Below, one piece after another: positions 48,271-60,436 of a DNA stretch of 64,000 nt. The notes under the pieces were generated by a model, which was not told the DNA's origin, did not search any database, and saw only the letters and a program-made list of their open reading frames with translations. The position numbers and the translations under genes are program-made. The DNA is taken from the NCBI GenBank assembly GCA_001599755.1, contig BCHX01000002.1:5376330-5440329 (forward strand), read 5' to 3'. Each line of letters opens with the position of its first letter. The stretch's first letter is position 1. The DNA comes from Gliomastix tumulicola (lineage: Eukaryota > Ascomycota > Sordariomycetes > Hypocreales > Bionectriaceae).

Positions 48271-48738
48271 TATTATAACCTAACTAATATAATTATAGAA
48301 TTATAAGCTATATAAGTTAAGTAGGTACTATAAATATAAAGATATTTTATACTAAGGAATATAACTACCCTAAAGTAAGAATATAGTTTATAACTCTATT
48401 AGTAAACTAACTATAAATTATAAGATAGTTTACCCTAGATATAGTACACTATAAGTATACCACTTAATATATATATATAGTTATTACTTAAATAAATTAA
48501 ATAATTTACTAGCTATTAATAAAGTACTTTACTTAAATATACCCTTTACTAATAAATATATTAAGCTAGGGTATTCTTTACTAATATTAGTTCCTCTTAA
48601 TTTTACTAATACTTATAACTTATTAACTATAATTATTACTTTACTTAGTTAAAATATCCTAAAGTTTTAAGAATATATAATATTATTTAAACCCTAATTT
48701 AACTACTTTATACTAAATAAATTACCTTATTTATTATA
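48271..48738 (+). repeat. First LTR of composite D/C (type 2)
   Basis: 468 bp. It shares its 3' half and both termini with the A/B LTRs but has a different 5' half (U3). Confidence 0.8.
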
Positions 48739-51700
48739 TATTAATAACTCTTATTTAAACCCTATTATATTAAAAATTAAGTAATACTAAGATACTATAT
48801 CTACTACTAGAAGTTTTAATATTAATAGATTATCTACTATCTCTAGTATTAACCCTAAGTAAGTGAATACCTCTATAATTACTTTACCTACTAATAATAA
48901 TAATAATAATTCTAATAATAAAGAAATTAAGTAACTTCACTAAAATCTTTAAATACTTTAGTAGTAAAGTAATAATAATATATATCTATTTAGTAGCTTA
49001 CTTTATATACTCTAGGAGTAGTTTAAAGCTATTAATAAGTAGAAGAAGTATAAACTTTAAATTTTATATAAGTACTTTAAATAAATTCTTAATAAACTTT
49101 AAAATAAAGTAAATTATAATACTAAATAATATTAATTATAACTTAAAGAAGTATATAGTATTATATATATTACCTAAGGGAGTAAGAAGACTAAAGAGAT
49201 TCTTAAATTTATAACTTTAAAGTTATATAATAGGAGCCCTAAGGAGCTTTACTTCTTTATTACTAAGCTAAAGATATACTTTAAATACTACCCTATATTA
49301 TTTATTAGTAATACCTATAAGGTTAAGTTTATACTTAGCTACTTTAAAGGGAAGTTATTATAATAGTTTTAACCCTAAATAGATAAATATATTAAAGATT
49401 AAGCTAATAATACTATATTTAAATTATATAGAAGTTTTAATATATTTAAATATATATTTACTTAACTCTATAGTATTATTAATAAAGAAGAAAAAGCCTA
49501 CTAGAAGTTAAATTAACTATAATAAATTAAAGCTACTTTAAATTATATTACTAAAGGATAAATCCTTATAATATATTTTAACTAGGATAATTCTTACTTT
49601 ATTAGTATTATATATAATAAACTTAAAGATAAAGTTAAAGATAAACTTACTTATAAATAATAACTTTTAATAAACTTTAATAAATAAGCTAAGCTAATTA
49701 TTAAGATTAATAATTAATAGTATATTTAATATATAGAGAAAAAATAAAGTAGTTACTAGAAATACTATACTTTATTATATAGACTTAACTAGGGTTATCT
49801 TAAATAGTAATAATAATATAACTAAAGTAATTAAAACCCTAATAACTAGAAGTAGAATTTAAATAATACTATATTTAGAGCTACTATAGGAGTTAGTCTT
49901 ATAAAATTAAATACACTATAATAGAAGGTAAATAATAATTAAGGATATTAACTTATTACCTACTATAATTATAGTAAGTAAAGGTATAAGGTAAATATCT
50001 ATTATATATTAAAATAAGATTAAGCTCTATAAATATAAAGGTAGATTAAATAAAAGATAAAAAAGAAATTTAATACTATAAGAGAAATATTAAAGGATAA
50101 AGTATATAAGTTAATCTTATAAAAAGTATACTAGGAAGATAATTATTATATTTATATATTAAATAAACTTAATACTTAACTAAGAAGATTTAATATAATA
50201 TAATATAATTTAAGTAATAAAGCTTACCTTAAGAATAATAACCCTTATAATAGAAGTATATATAATATAAAGGAATTTAATAAAGAAGAGCTAGCTAGTT
50301 AAAAGCTAAAACCTAATAATAGTAAAAGTAGCTTATTTTCTAATAAATACTAAAAGTTCCTTTAATTCCCTATAAAAATACTATATAATATTTACCTTTA
50401 AGGAGTTATAAACCTATAATTTAAAGAAGAAGATTATTTACTTCTTAAATTAAAGCACTAATTATATAATTAAATTTTATAGATCTTATACTATATATAT
50501 ACCTATAAGGAATATATAAAATAAAAGGTTATTAATAAAATATACCCTATATATAATAAACTTAACCCTATTATTAAATTTTACTAAGTATATAAAATAA
50601 AAGCTTATAAAATATAATAAGTTTAATATAGAGAGGTAATAATCTAGTTTATAGAATCTAAAAGCTATTAGGACTTTAATACTCTTAATAATTACTAAGA
50701 TAAGTATTATAAGGTTTACTAATAATAAAAAATTAATAAATAATATAAATAGTAAAAGTAGAAAGTAAAGTAATATATATAAAGACTTATATATTAATAA
50801 TAAAGTAATAAAAAGTAATATTAAAAATAATAATAATAGAAGGAAGAACTACTAGTAGAGGAACCTATAAGGAAAACTACTACTATAAATATCTTTAATA
50901 AGTATTACCCTTATAAAGAATATAAACTAAATAAAGACCTTAATAATATTTATAGGGATTTATACTATATAAAGAACTAAGGGTTTAACTTTAATATTAG
51001 ACTTAAAGGAACCCTAAATAACCTTATTTAATACTAATATATTATAAGGAACTACTATAATAAATATAAATAATACCCTATATAGGGAGAGGTATACTAT
51101 ACTATTAATAATATTTTTATTTATTACTAGAATAATAATTAGGTAAAAAATTAAATATATTAAATATAATATAAGCTATAAATTAATAAACCCCTTAAAT
51201 AAACCTAAGAGCTTTATAAAGTAAATAAAAAAACCTAAGGAGATTAATAAGTATTACTTTAAAAGTTTAAATATAGAGATAAAGCTTTAAAATACTATTA
51301 AATAGTAAAGCTATCTATAATATTATTTTACCTAAGTTAATATATTTATATTAATTACTATAATATAAAAAGGAGGAATTTAAAATACTTAGTACCTTAC
51401 TTAAGCTTAAATATAGAAAACTAAAGCTAGTAATAAATAAGGAGACTAATTACCTCTCTTATACTATAGCTAGTTAAGAGATATCTATTTAATTTAATAT
51501 CCTTAACTTAAATAAAGAAGATATAGTACTAGAGTTTAAATAATTATAGATAAATAACCTTATAATTAATTAAAGTAATAACTATTTAGTATAATAAAAT
51601 ATATTAAAGCTTTTAGACTAATAATATTTAAAGAAGATAAAATTTTATAATAAACCTACCTAGGTAATAAACCTTAATAAAAGGATTAAAAGAGCACTTA

Positions 51701-52139
51701 ATAAATAAGAATAAGATATAGTAATAACCTAAATAATAATATACCTTAATTATAAACTTACTCTATAATAAGAATAATAAATTAAGAAGTAAGTATTTAA
51801 CTAAATATAGTATTACTTTTAAAGTATAAAGCTATATATAGAAAAGAAGTTATAGGAGAAATAAGAAGCTCCTATAAATAAAATAAAATATATTTCACTA
51901 TAGTACTATATCTATAAGAAGCTATTTATAAATAAATTTAAAATAAAACTCCTAGAATATATAAAATAGAATTATAAGATTAAGATTATAGATAGTAGGA
52001 ACCCTTTATTTAGTAAGATATACCTACTTAACTAGCTATAGTTTAAGACTTTAAAAGAGTACCTTAATAAAATACTATAAAAAAGATATATTTAATACTT
52101 AATATTATTAGTAGGCTACCCTATTATATTTATACTAAA

Positions 52140-52500
52140 GAAAAATAGAAAGCTTAAGCTATATATTAACTACTAAATATTAAATACTATTATAAAAAAA
52201 GATAAAATACTATTACTACTTATAAATAAGTTTAAGGATAGGCTTACTAGTAGTAATATTTTTACTATACTTAACCTTAAGGGAGTATATAACCTTATCT
52301 AAATTAAGGAAGAAGATAAATAAAAGATAGTATTTTATACTAAATTTAGACTTTTTAAGTACTTAATTATATCTTTTAAGCTTATTAATACCCTAGTTAT
52401 ATTTTAGAGAATAATTAATAATATACTATAAGAATACCTTAATATATTTATAATTATATACCTTAATAATATCCTTATTTACTTTATAAATAAGTAGTAA
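52140..52500 (+). pseudogene. Reverse transcriptase relic of element C
   Basis: Same stop-riddled RT as in A, with YLNN at 52459-52470 in place of YLDD. Confidence 0.75.
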
Positions 52501-53090
52501 TATAAGAAATATATTTATAAGGTCCTTATAAAGCTATAAGAGGTAAATCTACTTATTAACTTAAAAAAGAGTAATTTCTATATAAAAAAAGTAGAATTTC
52601 TTAAATATATTATTTAATTAAGTAAAATTACTATAAAATTAGTAAAGGTAGCTATAGTTAAAGAATAAGTATAACCTAAGTCTATTAAAGAGATTTAAGT
52701 ATTTATTAATTTTATAAATTACTACTAATACTTTATTAAGGACTTTAGTAAGATTATAAACCTACTTATAAAAGCTATAAAGAAAGATTAGGAATTTAAA
52801 TAAATACTAATATACTAGTAAGTATTTAATAAGGTTAAGAATTATATTATATTTAAGTTTATATTTATTATATTTAATCTTAAAAGACTTATTAAACTTA
52901 AAATAAATACTTTTAACTTTATAGTTATAAGGTAAATAGGATAATAAGATAATTAAAGAAGGTTAAGACCTATTATATTCTTCTTATAAAAACTATATAA
53001 AGTAGAATTAAATTACCCTATTTATAATAAGGAATTTTTAGTAATTATATTATACTTTAAGGAGTATTAATACTACCTACTAGGAAGTAA

Positions 53091-53465
53091 NNNNNNNNNN
53101 NNNNNNNNNNNNNNNNNNNNNNNNNNNNNNNNNNNNNNNNNNNNNNNNNNNNNNNNNNNNNNNNNNNNNNNNNNNNNNNNNNNNNNNNNNNNNNNNNNNN
53201 NNNNNNNNNNNNNNNNNNNNNNNNNNNNNNNNNNNNNNNNNNNNNNNNNNNNNNNNNNNNNNNNNNNNNNNNNNNNNNNNNNNNNNNNNNNNNNNNNNNN
53301 NNNNNNNNNNNNNNNNNNNNNNNNNNNNNNNNNNNNNNNNNNNNNNNNNNNNNNNNNNNNNNNNNNNNNNNNNNNNNNNNNNNNNNNNNNNNNNNNNNNN
53401 NNNNNNNNNNNNNNNNNNNNNNNNNNNNNNNNNNNNNNNNNNNNNNNNNNNNNNNNNNNNNNNNN
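53091..53465. other. Assembly gap (375 N) inside element C
   Basis: Begins at the same internal position as the gap in A. By comparison with B about 0.8 kb is expected, so the N length probably underestimates the missing sequence. Confidence 0.9.
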
Positions 53466-55266
53466 ATAAAGCTATTATACTTCTTTAAACTAAATAATAA
53501 TAAGAAGTATAATAGTATATTTATTATTATAAATTACTTTATAAAGTATACTTACTTTATCCTATATTAGGAAGAAAGTAATATAGAAGTACTAGTATAC
53601 TAGTTTATTAAAATAGTAATAAGCTAGTATAAGCTACTAAATAAGATTATTTTTAATAAAGGGATAATATTTATATTTAAATTTTAGTAAAGCTTAATAG
53701 GAAGACTTAAAGTTAACTATAAGCTTAATATAATAAGATAACTATAAATAAATAAATAAATAAAAAGGCTTAACTAAATACTTAAATAGTACCTATAGTA
53801 TTATATTAACTATAATTAAAATAACTAAGTTAAATACCTACTAATAGTTTAGTTTATATATAACTTAATACTATAAAAATTCACTAAAATCTTACTATTT
53901 AAAGTTAACTTTAAATATAAACTATTATAGTAAAAGTAGCCTAGGGAAGGGCTACTTATAGATAAAGCTATCCTTATAGTATAAGAACTACTTAACCTAT
54001 ATAATAAAATAAGAAAATAACTTAAGTTTATATATAAATATATAGTGAAATACTATAATTAAGGAAGGTTAAAGGGATTAACCTTTAAAGAGGAAGAGAT
54101 AGTTTACCTACTTTAATAAGGAATTATAATAATATAATTAAGTAATAAATTAAACTATAAAAAACTTAAACTATTTAAGGTTAAGAAGAAAATTTTAATA
54201 TTTAACTATTAACTCTTATTACCTATAAATATATAAATATACCCTATCTTTTATATTTCACTTTTAGAACTAGTATTAAAGGGCACTTAAATTAATAAAC
54301 TATACTTATATATTAAAGTATATAATAAAGTATTTAAAGTAAAAGTAATTCTAAATAAATAAAGAATTAATAAGGAAGATAAATATAAAGTTAAATAGAA
54401 AGAATATAAAAATAAATATAATACCTAAGAACTAGTTAAGAACCTAAAGGGTATTTAGTATTTACTAAAAGTATACTATTAAAGTTACTCTAAGTAATAT
54501 TACCTAATAACCTAGCTAGTAAGGTATTACTAAAGGAAATAGCTAATTAATTAATTACCTCTATAGAGTAAGCTTATTATATTTAAGCTAAAGCTTTTTA
54601 CTTTTACTACTATATATACTTTAACTTCTCCTTTTAAGCTCTTTCCTCTACCTCTTTTTACTCTTCTTCCTTTAACTTTTCTATTAAAGATAAATTCTTC
54701 TTTACTATTTCTACACCTTTAAAGTAAAGTAGCTTATATATCTTCTAAAGGTATATTAACTTTACTAATAACTTATCTACCTTATACTTTAACTAATAGT
54801 ATTAAGCTAAAAGCTACTTCTTAGCTGCCTCCTCCTTATACTCTAGATATATTAACTTATTATTAATTTACTCTACTATAAAATAAATTAAATAAAATAA
54901 TAAAAATAAAATATAAGGTAACTTATAGAATACTATAAGTATATAAGTATTATTATATACTTATCCTATAAGAAAGTAAGCCTAATAATAATTAATATCC
55001 TTAACTATTAAGTAGCTCTTATAGTAATTAAAGTATTAAAAATATAAAGAAATAAAGAAGCTATTAATATAAATAAAGTTTAAAGTTATTATATAATAAT
55101 CCTAGGTATTATATATTTTTAATAACTTTTTAATATAATTTAATATTTTATTAGTAAAATAGGAAGTAGAGGAATAAAAAAGAGATAAAATACACTAGGA
55201 ATAAAAAGTAAATAAACTATAACTTAAGTAGGTCTTAAAATAAAGACCTTAGGAGAGGGAAGATTA

Positions 55267-55734
55267 TATTATAACTTAACTAATATAATTATAAAATTAT
55301 AAGCTATATAGATTAAATAAATATTATAAGTATAAAGATATTCTATACTAAAAAATATAATTACCTTAAAGTAAGAATATAATTTATAACTTTATTAATA
55401 AACTAACTATAAACTATAAAATAATTTACCCTAGATATAGTATACTATAAGTATACTACCTAATATATATATATAGTTATTACTTAAATAAATTAAATAG
55501 CTTACTAGCTATTAATAAAGTACTTTACTTAAATATACCCTTTATTAATAAGTATACTAAGCTAAAGTATCCTTTATTAATACTAGTTCCTCTTAGCTTT
55601 ACTAATACTTATAACTTATTAGTTATAATTACTACCTTACTTAGTTAAAATATCCTAAAGTTCTAAGAATATAAAATATTATTTAAACCCTAATTTAACT
55701 ACCCTATATTAAATAGATCACCTTATTTATTATA
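55267..55734 (+). repeat. Middle LTR (3' LTR of inner element C)
   Basis: 468 bp, preceded by a purine tract (AGGAGAGGGAAGA) and followed by GTTAGGAACC, the resumption of element D internal sequence. Confidence 0.8.
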
Positions 55735-56566
55735 GTTAGGAACCTAAAGGGCGCTTAGTATTTACTAAAGGTATATTACTAAAGTCACCCTAAGTAATAT
55801 TACTTAATAACTTAACTAGTAAGGTATTATTAAAGGAAATAGCTAACTAATTAATTACCTCTATAGAGTAAGCCTATTATATTTAAGCTAAAGCTTTCTA
55901 CTTTTACTACTATATATACTTTAACTCCTCCTTTTAGGCCTTTTTCTTTACCTCTCTTTACTCTTCTCCCTTTAACTCTTCTATTAAAGATAAATTCTTC
56001 TTCACTATTTCTACACCTTTAAAGTAAAGTAGCTTATATATCTTCTAAAGGTATACTAACTTCACTAATAATTTATCTACCTTATACTTTAACTAATAGT
56101 ATTAAGCTAGAAGCTATTCCTTAATTACCTCCTCCTTATACTTTAGATATATTAACTTATTATTAATTTACTCTACTATAAAATAAATTAAATAAAATAA
56201 TAAAAATAAAATATAAGGTAACTTATAAGATACTATAGGTATATAAATACTATTATATACTTATTCTATAAGAAAGTAAGTCTAATAATAATTAATATCC
56301 TTAACTATTAAGTAGCTTTTATAGTAATTAAAGCACTAAGAATATAGAGAAATAGAGAAGCTATTAATATAAATAAAGTTTAAAGTTACTATATAATAAT
56401 CCTAAGTATTATATATTTTTAATAACTTTTTAATATAACCTAATATCTTATTAATAAAATAAAAAGTAAAGGAATAAGAAAGAGATAAAATACACTAGGA
56501 ATAAGAAATAAATAAACTATAATTTAAGTAAGTCTTAAGATAAAAACCTTAAAAGAGGGGAGATTA

Positions 56567-57034
56567 TATTATAACCTAACTAATATAATTATAAAATTAT
56601 AAGCTATATAAGTTAAGTAAGTACTATAAGTATAAAGATATTCTATACTAAGGAATATAACTACCTTAAAGTAAGAATATAGTTTATAACTCTATTAATA
56701 AACTAACTATAAACTATAAAATAGTTCACTCTAAATATAGTATATTATAAGTATACCACCTAGTATATATATATAGTTATTACCTAGATAAATTAAATAG
56801 CTTATTAGCTATTAATAAAGTACTTTACTTAGATATACTCTTTACTAATAAGTATACTAAGCTAGGGTATCCTTTACTAATACTAGTTCCTCTTAGCCTT
56901 ACTAATACTTATAACTTATTAACTATAACTACCACCTCACTTAATTAAGATATCCTAGAGTTCTAAGAATATATAATATTATTTGAACCTTAATTTAACT
57001 ACCCTACACTAGATGAATCACCCCATTCATCATA
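56567..57034 (+). repeat. 3' LTR of element D
   Basis: 468 bp, type 2. Its last 110 bp retain CCACCTCAC, CTACACTAGATGAATCACC and CATTCATCA, so RIP is weaker at this outer edge. Confidence 0.85.
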
Positions 57035-57120
57035 TATAATATATTTAAATTTAAAGTTTCTTCTTTATAAGTATTTAATTAAATTTATTAGAGCTATTTT
57101 TAATTTCTACTTTTAGTGGG

Positions 57121-57169
57121 TTTAAGGTGGCACACTGTGGAGTGTTCGTAGACTTTTGGAACCCTACTG
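57121..57169 (-). repeat. Right terminal inverted repeat
   Basis: Reverse complement starts CAGTAGGGTTCCAAAAG and matches the left TIR at most positions. TA at 57170-57171 is the candidate target duplication. Confidence 0.85.
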
Positions 57170-58035
57170 TAGCCCTGCCTGATACCACGACGCTAAATGG
57201 CTCACCCGCCACGTGAAGAGCACATTTCCTGACCGGCGAGCCTGGTTGGCGGGCTGCAGTGTTGAAGGATGCGCAATAGTTTCCCCAGACTAATGCGATG
57301 TCACCCAAGCACACCCTCTTCTCGATCTGATACGCGACTGCACACAGTGCTAAGTGCTTCCTCTGTCTCTCGCTCTCTTCTCGCTCTCTCACATGTGAAC
57401 ATACGTCCAGCCAGCCCGCCCACCCCGGACACATGGAGCCCAGCTGCTGTTGCTGCACGTCTTACCGCAGAGAGGAGGTGTGTGTGGGTGCACTGGGAGG
57501 GTGTGGCGTCCCCCTCTTACCATCCTCAGCGCGAAATGCAACGGCACGCTGACGATCTCGAATCCTTTCCCACCCAGAACGTGCATACGGGCGTGCATTG
57601 TCTTACGTTTCTTGCCAAATCCTACGGACGACGACTCGCCCGAGGCCCTATCAAGATGCGCGCGCGCGCCGCGCTGGTGGCTCGGATAGGACGTAGTGCT
57701 ATCTGCCGTGCCGCCGTTGGGGAGGAGGAGGAATGCAGTGATAGAGATTGATGAGGGTGGTGTCTGTCCATCGCCTGTCAATCTGCTCGGAAGGGCCACG
57801 GCCGTGTTGACGAGTGATCTGCGCTGCGACTTTCTCTCTTTTGCAGGTTGCATCCAGGCGGACGAACCAGAGGGATCTCTGAGAGATATCGTCCCTTTTC
57901 TCAATCTTCCCATCTTTGCCGTTTTCTTACACCTGCATTCCTCTCTTCCTTTTTGCCTTTTTTCCAATTCCTGCGCCTCATCCCGATATCGACCAGTTGT
58001 ACACACCATCAACGAGGTCACTTACACGCTTCACC
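57170..58035. other. Intergenic, promoter side of rhodopsin-family gene
   Basis: Normal-GC unique DNA resumes at once after the TIR. Overlapping frames on both strands have no recognisable products. The C/T-rich stretch at 57880-57990 looks like a fungal promoter/5' UTR. Confidence 0.5.
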
Positions 58036-59438
58036 ATGTTGAACCCTCGACAGGACACACAGGGGATACCCGGCATGCAGGAGATGCAGGACCTGCCTAC
58101 GGATAACAAGGGGCCGCTCATCATTGGCATCACGGTCATGTTCGAGGTGTTCGCTGCCATTGCCATGGCCATGCGGTTCTGGTCGCTGCGCATCCGGCGG
58201 CACAAGCTGGCGACGCACGACTTCCTGATCGTCATCGGCTTTGTAAGTGGTTGACGGCTGCCAATGGCGGGATATCAAAGCTGACTTGCAGTACAGATTG
58301 TTGCTACAGCTCTGGCTGTCTGCCTCATCGTCAGCGTCGAGGAGGGCGGTCTCGGTGCGCAGGCGTGGACTCTCGCCGAGACGCCCTGGAAGCTCGTCAC
58401 CTTTGGCAAGGTATGCCAATTCTCCTCCTCCTCCTCTGTATCCAGCTCGCAGCTAACACTTCCCCAGCTCCTCGTCGCGATCCAGCTCCTCTGGGCCGTC
58501 TCCATGACCGCCATCCGCTGCTCCATCCTCTTCCTCTACACGCACATCTTCTCCAGCTCGCGCGCCTTCCGCTACGTCTGCTACGCCATGATGGGCGCCT
58601 GCATCCTCTGGGCCGTCGGCGACATCCTCACCGTGACGCTGCTCTGCCGGCCCATCTCCTTCAACTGGGACAAGACGGTCGACGGCAGCTGCGGTGATAT
58701 CAACGCGGCGTATCTGGCGGTGCACTCGCTCAACTTTGCCATTGACGCGGGCATCGCTGTGCTGCCCGTGCCCGTGCTCTGGGGACTGCAGATGCCCACG
58801 GCGAACAAGATCGGCATCATGGTCATGTTTGCCCTCGGCGCGCTGTACGTATCTATGATGCCTATCAAGACGAGACTGAATACTGACAGACGCCCAGCAT
58901 CTGCGCCATCTCCATCGCCCGCATCGCGCTCTACCAGCTCGCCCTCGCCTACGACCAGTCCAACTTCACCTACGACGGCAGCACGCTCTACCTCTTCACC
59001 GTCATGGAGCCGCTCGTCGCCTGCTCCCTCGCCTGCATCCCGATGCTGCGCCCCGTCACCGAACGCCTCGCCACCTCTTCCCTCGTCTCCTGGACCAAGT
59101 CGCTCGTCAGCGGCGGCACCTCGGCCTCCAAGTCCAAGGGCGCGTCGTCCAAGGGCAGCGGTGGCAGCGCCAGCAGTTCTTCATCCTCGGGTCCCAAGCT
59201 TGGAGCCAGCGGATACGTCGAGACGAACAGCACCGAGGGCCTGCACAACCTCACGAGTCCCGTCACGACGGCGGCCGCTGCGAGTCGCGGCCGGGCATCG
59301 CCGGATATCGAGTACGGACGGGCGAGCAGCGGCGAGGGCGCCGGTGGCATCCACGTCGACTATCATATCGAGCAGAGCGACTACGAGATGCAGCATGTGC
59401 CGAGCAGGCCGGAGAAGGACTGGAGTCGGGGGTGGTAA
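58036..59438 (+). CDS. PTH11/rhodopsin-family seven-helix membrane protein
   Basis: Four exons (58036-58242, 58297-58410, 58468-58844, 58898-59438) give about 412 aa. Exon junctions restore hydrophobic helices: IVIGF|IVATALAVCLIV, TFGK|LLVAIQLLWAVS and FALGAL|ICAISIARIAL. The pattern is that of the fungal rhodopsin-like integral membrane family (PF20684-type, related to PTH11 GPCR-like proteins): an extracellular N-terminus, seven predicted helices, CRPISFNWD between helices, and a long Ser/Gly-rich cytoplasmic tail (about residues 285-412). Such proteins sit in the plasma membrane; PTH11 senses surface cues in Magnaporthe, but most paralogs are uncharacterised. There is no CFEM domain at the N-terminus. 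Confidence 0.87.
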
Positions 59439-60436
59439 GATGGCTGAGTGTCACTACAGCCTTGTTAGAGGCCTTTTTTTTTTCCCCTATGTGTCCTACG
59501 TATACCCAGTCGCGAGACTCGCGTGTTTTCCATTCGTGTAATGCCTAGATTACGAACAAAATGTACACCGTATTTACTCGATACTCCTAGCCACTGCTGC
59601 CTACTTACCTTACACTCGTGTATCTCGTCATGTGGCGAGAGTCAAAACAAGATTGACGTCGACGTCGCAACAGATGCCTTTCAGGGCTGAGATATCTCTA
59701 CCCCCTATAATGATGCGCGTTATGAATCCCCACTGAGGCGATTCATAATCTTGGAAATCTGGAAATCCGGGCGCAGCGTATCATCGATGGTACGCTGTCC
59801 GCTTCTGGCATTGACTGCGACTGCGACTGCAACTGCGGGCGGATGGATAACCACCGACTTGGCAAGTGTCTTCCCTTTCCCACGGGTCAATTTATGTGAT
59901 ATTAAAACCTGGTCTTGGTAGACGGAGATACTTCACACGACACAGCCAGCGCATCTGGGACTGAAAGGATGACGACGAGATGGCAAAGTGGCAACCATGA
60001 GGCCAGTATGCAATTCACTGTATCACTGTGTCCCTGATGGAAAGACTGGAAACAAATTGCACTCGTAGGCAGTGCCTGAATCCGTGTCTATATTCAGAGT
60101 ATCCGCGTCGCGATGAATCCATACTATGCACCCATCCCGCAACAAACCAACCTCCGTATCCCAAAAGCGAGCCCTAAAAAGCTTCATGTAGAAGAATCGA
60201 GAAAACATTTCAGTAGAGGGCCCGCGTGTGTCTCTGGCCGAGGAGAGCAGAAAAGGGGGACTCAGCGTGGGGGGGTATCCTTCGATCATCTATTATCACA
60301 AAAAACAACTTTGTATCCTTTTGTTTGCTCGTATGTCTGCCTTCCATCGTCGTCGGGGGTCCCTCGAATTAAATAAAAGTTGCAATCGTTGAATCACTTA
60401 AAAAGAAAAAAACTCCGTGTCCATTCATTGTTCCTT
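59439..60436. other. Convergent 3' intergenic region
   Basis: About 1 kb between the stops of the rhodopsin-family and Sec14-like genes. Frames are short and without recognisable products. A T run (59477-59485) and A/T-rich ends fit 3' processing regions. Confidence 0.5.

Larger units (their letters stand above)
48271..57034 (+). mobile_element. Composite gypsy element D with inner element C, three LTRs
   Basis: Three direct 468-bp LTRs lie at 48271-48738, 55267-55734 and 56567-57034. The outer pair is flanked by the target duplication TATAA (48266-48270 and 57035-57039). The segment 55735-56566 repeats the 3' internal part of the element (compare about 54435-55266). This fits an inner element C inserted in D, followed by recombination between the two 5' LTRs that removed the 5' part of D. 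All coding frames are RIP-destroyed. The C internal sequence is closely similar to A from the LTR through pol. Confidence 0.8.
32246..57169. mobile_element. TIR (Tc1/mariner-style, MITE-sized) element split by nested retrotransposons
   Basis: Inverted terminal repeats of about 50 bp bound the whole A/T-rich block and are flanked by TA dinucleotides (32244-32245 and 57170-57171), as for Tc1/mariner insertions. Removing the two retrotransposon insertions and one copy of each target duplication leaves 32246-32483, 48137-48270 and 57040-57169, together about 502 bp. That is too short for a transposase, so it was a non-autonomous, MITE-like or deleted element. Its interior is heavily A/T-converted while the TIRs are less altered. 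Superfamily is inferred from the TA flanks and the CAGT-like terminus of the right copy. Confidence 0.72.

Noticed and set aside
32300..57100. Possibility that the A/T block is a centromere, mitochondrial insert or CRISPR-like repeat array
   Set aside because: LTRs, target duplications, RT/integrase relics and TIRs explain its structure; no direct short-spacer repeats are seen.
57389..58021. 210-codon minus-strand ORF next to the right TIR
   Set aside because: No domain, no homologous-looking segments, overlaps the probable promoter of the rhodopsin-family gene.
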